From the NCBI GenBank assembly GCA_036245805.1, contig BTRK01000005.1, positions 28,067,469-28,131,468 of the forward strand: a stretch of DNA of 64,000 bases, given 5' to 3'. Positions 60,201 through 64,000 of this stretch are shown here, one piece after another; the stretch's first letter is position 1; each line of letters starts with the position of its first letter. The notes beneath the pieces are model-generated. The model was not told the origin of the DNA. It saw only the letters and a program-made list of their open reading frames with translations, and searched no databases. This stretch comes from Pristionchus mayeri (taxonomy: Eukaryota > Nematoda > Chromadorea > Rhabditida > Neodiplogasteridae). The position numbers and the translations under genes are program-made.

Positions 60201-61209
60201 TTAAGTTTTGAAAAAGTGACAAAGACTTTCCGACCAACCTAATATTAGAAGTTCAAGAACGATGAGATAAGAATGAACCCGAATGAGCTGTAGTAACTGA
60301 CCCTAGTCTGCTCGCAATTGGTGACAGGATGGAGGGTGATAATGGATCCATCGTTCGCCTCCGTCACTGGCACAGAATCCAGACCAGACAAGTGATGACG
60401 ATATCTGAAATTAAATGAATGATCAATTGAGTGTGGTGCAATTCATTACTCGGATGCTTACCTATCGACGGCCATTCTCTTCTTCTCCGTGGGGTCTTCC
60501 TCCCATAGGAGAGAGTGGAGATTCACCGCCTCCTTCTCCTTCCGAGCAGTCATCTGCAAGAAAGCTGTTGTCTTCAAGAATTCGAATATTTATTTTTCTG
60601 CCTTTTCCTCCTCTGGCATCACTCATTCTTCTAGGCATACGGTACCTCATGACTCCTGGTGTCTCTTCTACAGTATCTAACAGGGAGGGCGACCTTCTCC
60701 AGATCGTGCGTCGCCACTGCAGCCAATCGGCGATCCTTGCACTCCTTCGTGTGGATCTTGCTCTGCAAGAAACAACAATTTTCGTAATTTTCTATCATCC
60801 AGAAAAAAAATTAAACTCGTTTCCAGTATGGTCCTGTGAAGAATCGAAAAAGACTGCATCTCTTTAACCAACCTGTAGATTGATGAACTTCCTGCACTTG
60901 TCTCCCGTCAGATCGATGTTTCTCAAGACGCACGAGACGTAGTAGGGACGGATCTCCTGCAGATCGTGCTCCATCTGCACTGTCATCTGAAATTACGAAG
61001 AGATTGCGAGATTACATCAGCAGAGACCCTGCATGCATACGTACTCCAAGTAGAAAAGAAGATTGACAGATCGTTCTGACCTCCCATCCGGGGTCGAATT
61101 CATTGTGTTCCATGATCCACTCGTCTCTCTCGTTCCTCATTGGTCCTGGCACGTACAGCATGATCTCGTCGTACGTCCTCTGTCGTTCACTGTCGCTGTC
61201 GTACGTCAT
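57271..61209 (-). CDS. Stand-alone B3/B4-domain protein, LRRC47 / PheRS-beta type, ~236 aa
   Basis: Seven exons join in phase: 61081-61209 (MTYDSDSERQRTYDEIMLYV), 60873-60986 (EIRPYYVSCVLRNIDLTGDK), 60682-60762 (RRLAAVATHDLEKVALP), 60462-60553, 60302-60404 (DGSIITLHPVTNCEQTR), 57508-57636 (ISSSTSSVLVEVTSS) and 57271-57333 (MKVIDNEGNSQHEFTYDLEM). The pattern R-P-Y-x-V-S-C-V-L-R-N, then THDL, then N-[CG]-x-x-[TS]-x-[VI]-S, is that of the B3/B4 domain. This domain occurs in the beta subunit of phenylalanyl-tRNA synthetase and in LRRC47. No leucine-rich repeats and no B5 or anticodon-binding parts are seen. The protein ends just after the domain, as LRRC47 does. An acceptor at 61224 would allow trans-splicing just before the start codon. 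The 2,665 bp intron between the last two B3/B4 exons holds a mariner element; without it the intron is 87 bp. Confidence 0.75.
59065..59618 (+). other. Exon-like ORFs inside the mariner insertion
   Basis: Three short plus-strand blocks look coding. At 59065-59122, between an ATTACAG acceptor and a GTAATA donor, is RRRRGNRSTSLRHSPNIE. At 59245-59376 is an ATG-to-TGA ORF of 43 codons (MWGNRNVTVRVIREDLCQKC, continuing with a heptad-like helix). At 59541-59618, after TTTTTTCAG, is QFKYKELATELDLEEARRI, charged and helical. I cannot join all three in one frame: the middle block ends at a stop with no usable donor before it. They may be relics of a captured host gene or a small coiled-coil gene. No family was recognised. 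Confidence 0.35.
59760..60010 (-). mobile_element. tRNA-derived SINE
   Basis: On the minus strand from about 60005 a tRNA-like head appears. It has an A-box-like TGGCTCAGTGGGTAGAGGC (about 59970-59988) and a B-box GAGTTCGAACC (about 59932-59942), the two RNA polymerase III promoter boxes in normal spacing. The ends of the head do not pair into an acceptor stem, so it is not a working tRNA gene. A non-tRNA body of about 170 bp follows towards 59760. The tail end is not sharply defined. It sits inside the foreign part of the mariner element. Confidence 0.7.
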
Positions 61210-61911
61210 TTCTGCTGCAGATGCTGCAAAGACGAGGAGATGCTGCAGCAGTTGCACGAGAGAAAAGCGGAAATGACAGCGTGGAAACACACACAGGTGT
61301 TGATCACTAGGGCGAGACGGTTAGAGAGTGAGAGAGTGTTATCTCCCTCGTCCTCCTCTTATACCCCCTGTCAGATTGCACAACGGGGCGCAAAATGTCG
61401 CGTTCTCTCGCGTCCTTTTTCGCAATCGCTGACTAATTTCCGTGAATTCGTTATCAACTCCTCTTCGTGGAGGGAAAATACCTGAAGCGATGACTCACTT
61501 TCCTCGGAATCAGAAGTCTACAATGACGTCTTCCAGCTGCATTTCTCTCCATTGCGTGAGTGAAAACGAAAATATCCTAAAGCTGGATTCATAGTCGAAA
61601 AAGCTCGGTGAGAAGAGTTTCCCCTTTCAGGTCTCACCTAGGTCACCTGAAATTCAATTACGTCCCAGACAAAGAAATGAATATTACCTGATTTACCTGG
61701 ACGTGAGAAGGACAAAATCATTTTCGGTACCTGGATTTCCCTCAATTCCCCTCTCTATGAGTGGTCGGTTGCGCACAATGAAACGAGTTGAAGACAAAAA
61801 TTAATTAATTTTGATTCGAAAAAATACTCATTTTGTGAGGTTTGAGTTAAGTTTCATCGACCTCTATTAGCTCAGAATTACCTGTAGGTAACAAAGGAAT
61901 ACTCACCTCAA
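61210..61911. other. Upstream region of the B3/B4 gene, no gene recognised
   Basis: This stretch should contain the promoter and 5' leader of the minus-strand B3/B4 gene. The frame of its first exon stays open upstream to 61290, but the TTTGCAG at about 61224-61230 suggests an acceptor there. Nothing else is recognisable. Confidence 0.45.
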
Positions 61912-61954
61912 TACTCAGTACTCAATACTCAATACTCAATACTCAACCTACTCA
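61912..61954. repeat. AATACTC minisatellite
   Basis: Five to six near-perfect copies of a 7 bp unit (CAATACT) lie just upstream of the truncated LINE. Confidence 0.85.
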
Positions 61955-61974
61955 CCTCCTGTACAACAACCCGA

Positions 61975-62605
61975 AATCCAATAATTATCGACAATCTACA
62001 GTTCGATTTCGTTGAATCAGCCACCTATCTCGGAGGGAAGATCAGTCTCCCACTTGATCACTCTGACGAGATCGAACACAGGATTCGACTAGGGTGGTTC
62101 GCCTGGAGCAAGCTATCCCATCTGCTGTCCTCCCGCCTTCTACCCATCAAGACCAGGAGAAGAGTATTCGAGAGCTGCGTCACGGCTACCGTACTTTACC
62201 GAAGCGAAGTTTGGGCACTGAGGGCGAGTGAGAAAGAACGGCTGAGTGTTACCCAAAGAAAGATGGAGAGGAAGATGTTGGGAGTCACGCTGAAAGATCG
62301 CTGGAGGAATGAACGCGTGCGCGGGATCACGAAGCTGAGGGATTGGATCGAGGAGGGACTGAAAAGGAAAGCGCGCTGGGCCCTCAAGGTCAGGAGAATG
62401 GGACTAGAGCAGTGGAGCCGTGCCACTACGGTGTGGACGCCATACAATAGGAAGCGCCCCCCTGGGAAGCCTCATGTACGATGGAGAGATGATTTGTCCC
62501 GAGCTATTGGCAAACACTGGTGGAATGCAACTTATGAAGAGTACCGTCCCATCCTCATCTGAGCACCTATTGCCTGACATGATAAATTGATTGATTGATT
62601 GATTG
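61975..62605 (+). mobile_element. 5'-truncated RTE-type non-LTR retrotransposon
   Basis: One open frame from about 61978 to a TGA at 62560 encodes the C-terminal end of a reverse transcriptase. It has FVESATYLGGKISLPLDHSD, then RVFESCVTATVLYRSEVWAL, then QRKMERKMLGVTLKDRWRNE, and a final GKPHVRWRDDL motif. These are hallmarks of the region after the catalytic core in RTE-like elements of animals. The endonuclease and polymerase core (the YADD region) are absent, as in a typical 5' truncation. After the stop comes a short tail ending in four ATTG repeats (about 62583-62605), the simple-repeat tail usual for RTE. The surviving frame has no stops, which suggests a young insertion. Confidence 0.88.
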
Positions 62606-63418
62606 GACAAAGGAATGGCTCAATTTACCTGATCAGGTAATTCGACCAATCTTTTTACCTAATTACCCAAAATGGGAAACTCTACCGGTGAGAGAGTTCG
62701 GGAAATTAAGAGAGTGACCCCTCAGCTTTTGTCAACTATGAATGGGCCATAAAATACAGAAAGCAAAGAGTGCTTCCTAAAGAATTGAGTGATTCTTCTC
62801 ATCCATACATTGGATTGTGAGATAGTTGAGCGGACGATTTCAAACGTCAAATAGCTTTCTATCTCATTAGCATCACTGGGTCATTCCTTGATCTCAGTGG
62901 CTTCTCTCCATCTCTACTCTGATCATGGGAATACATTCCTCTCTCTTCCATTCACCCCCTGTACAGGCTACTTTTTAAAGTTTAAAGTTGACCGTCAATG
63001 AAGGAAAAAATACTGTCCAGAGATAAATCTCAATTCTCAACCATCTGCAACTGCCAAGCTCTCCTCGCTACCCTCTTCCTCGAACTAGTCATGACTCTTC
63101 CCTACTATCCATCGTGGGTCTCCTGGATACTCCTCAATCATCAGGTAAAACTGCCATATCAATAACTAGAGACTATTAAATTATGACAAACGAAAGAATG
63201 GTGACTATTATTCTCCTTTATTTATAGTTAACAAATACATCACAACAACAGAAAATTTTATATACAAACTGCTTTTAGTTGCGCAACAATAAACTATACT
63301 TTGTTACATTTCTTCTTCGAAAGTCGTCCTCTCGAAGGAAGAATCACTGAAAAAACTGAGATAAGCAACTCGAGAGAGACTATCGTATGGATGCAGAAGG
63401 TAGACCAATGACTTGCCT
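62606..63418. other. Intergenic, no gene recognised
   Basis: About 0.8 kb of mixed sequence between the LINE tail and the stop of the last gene. A pyrimidine-rich patch at 63050-63140 is followed by a GT-containing site at 63145 (CATCAGGTAAAA) and could be an isolated plus-strand exon, but nothing supports it further. Confidence 0.4.
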
Positions 63419-64000
63419 CTATTCCTTCTTCGATTCTTTCTTCGACTCCTTCTTCGAATCAGCTCCTCCCTCTGGCTTTTCTGCCTTCGCAGCTGCCTCT
63501 GCTGCCTGCTTTGCCAGAAGAGCCTTCTGAAATCGAGTTTAACATTATTTAATGAATAATAATAAAATAAATAAACATTTTTACAAAACTTACATGGCCT
63601 TTCTCCCACTCGTCCATATTGTTCAGCCACTCGGATCGATTCGAGTCAGACGGCGGTCCACCGTCCTGCCAAACATTCCATAATCTAATATTTCAAGGCA
63701 ACAGTGCCTCGATGATCTCATTGGGGCCAATCTCAGTGGCATAGTTGGCATTGGGGTCGAACCAGATCTTGTCGACAGTCTCCACTCCCTTGTTCTTGCC
63801 CTCATACTCGTGGTCCTGCAGAGAAGGCCTTCTCTTCTCTCTCAGAGGGGGGAGGGGGGAGGAGGGTGGAGGGTAAACCCACGGGTGGTCCGTGCCATCT
63901 GGTCCTTCTCCTCATCGGTCCTCTCCACTTGAAGTTCTTCGCAGGAATCTTGAATGGTTCCTCGCCAGGGATGAACTGCAATCCATAAAACAGATATTCC
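63419..64000 (-). CDS. 3' part of an unrecognised protein with Ala/Lys-rich tail (partial)
   Basis: Four minus-strand blocks look coding. 63892-63976 follows an ATTGCAG acceptor and starts FIPGEEPFKIPAKNFK. About 63706-63818 encodes DHEYEGKNKGVETVDKIWFD and NANYATEIGPNEIIE. About 63594-63666 encodes DGGPPSDSNRSEWLNNMDEW. 63419-63527 encodes KALLAKQAAEAAAKAEKPEG, then three SKKE repeats and a stop at 63419. The C-terminal tail is a charged, probably helical or disordered lysine-rich run. I do not recognise the family. The phase between the second and third blocks works only with a GC-type donor or another boundary, so the model is approximate. The 5' part lies beyond the window. Confidence 0.55.

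Larger units (their letters stand above)
57667..60242 (+). mobile_element. Mariner element with decayed transposase and internal insertion
   Basis: The ends are TCAGGTTGGTCGGAAAGTC and, inverted, TTAGGTTGGTCGGAAAGTC, flanked by TA at 57665-57666 and 60243-60244. The transposase is on the plus strand in pieces: a helix-turn-helix part (HHSTVKEILRFLGM, about 58115), the catalytic-domain part (SMWWGVDGVIYSELLPEGM, about 58405), HPPYSPDMAPTDYW (about 58625-58665), and the extreme C-terminus SRSDGFYREGFHKLKERW at about 60090-60145. Frameshifts and stops break it, so it is dead. A normal mariner is near 1.3 kb. This one is 2,576 bp because about 1.37 kb of unrelated DNA lies between the DYW motif and the C-terminal piece. 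The element fills an intron of the B3/B4 gene, in the opposite orientation. Confidence 0.88.

Overview
The window is eukaryotic nuclear DNA, most probably from a nematode (inference). The evidence is short introns with TTTCAG/TTGCAG acceptors, a Fer-like SH2-tyrosine kinase and a MATH-BTB gene of kinds that are expanded in nematodes, and a single Drosha gene. I cannot name the species. All host genes except the kinase read on the minus strand.

Layout. 1-1221: tandem array of a ~246 bp hairpin-bearing satellite. 1409-1715: rearranged fragment copied from the Drosha gene. 2630-19698 (minus): a small three-exon membrane-protein gene whose second intron is 16.7 kb long. Almost all of that intron is one 16.4 kb unit, 2886-19298, with hAT-like terminal inverted repeats and an 8 bp near-perfect target duplication. 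Inside the unit lie a ~118 bp tandem repeat with a MITE in it, a ~9.6 kb array of the same 246 bp satellite, a foldback element and a Mutator-like element with a 9 bp target duplication. 20592-31362 (minus): Drosha, with a foldback element in intron 1 and a possible proline-rich C-terminal extension. 33461-35598 (plus): intact SH2-tyrosine kinase. 35884-36319: hAT-like MITE. 36638-38292 (minus): MATH-BTB protein. 39508-56587 (minus): very long YTHDC2-like R3H/DEAH-box RNA helicase. A Q/G/N-rich block splits its helicase core, and two intronic foldback insertions are present, one of them nested. 57271-61209 (minus): short B3/B4-domain protein (LRRC47/PheRS-beta type). One of its introns is filled by a mariner element that itself carries foreign DNA, including a tRNA-derived SINE and exon-like ORFs. 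61975-62605: 5'-truncated RTE-type LINE. 63419-64000: 3' part of an unrecognised lysine-rich gene running off the window.

Themes. The host genes suggest RNA biology (Drosha for microRNA processing, a meiotic-type RNA helicase) and signalling or ubiquitination (kinase, MATH-BTB), but nothing shows that they form one pathway. The main feature of the window is intron colonisation. In at least two genes, subtracting one element with its target duplication leaves a normal intron of ~90-240 bp and an in-phase splice. The most unusual object is the satellite-bearing 16.4 kb unit.

Most short ORFs in 1-14,000 are repeat-derived and are not called as genes. Exon boundaries were read by eye from splice consensus and conserved motifs, so individual boundaries may be off. 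No alignment, RNA or database evidence was available.
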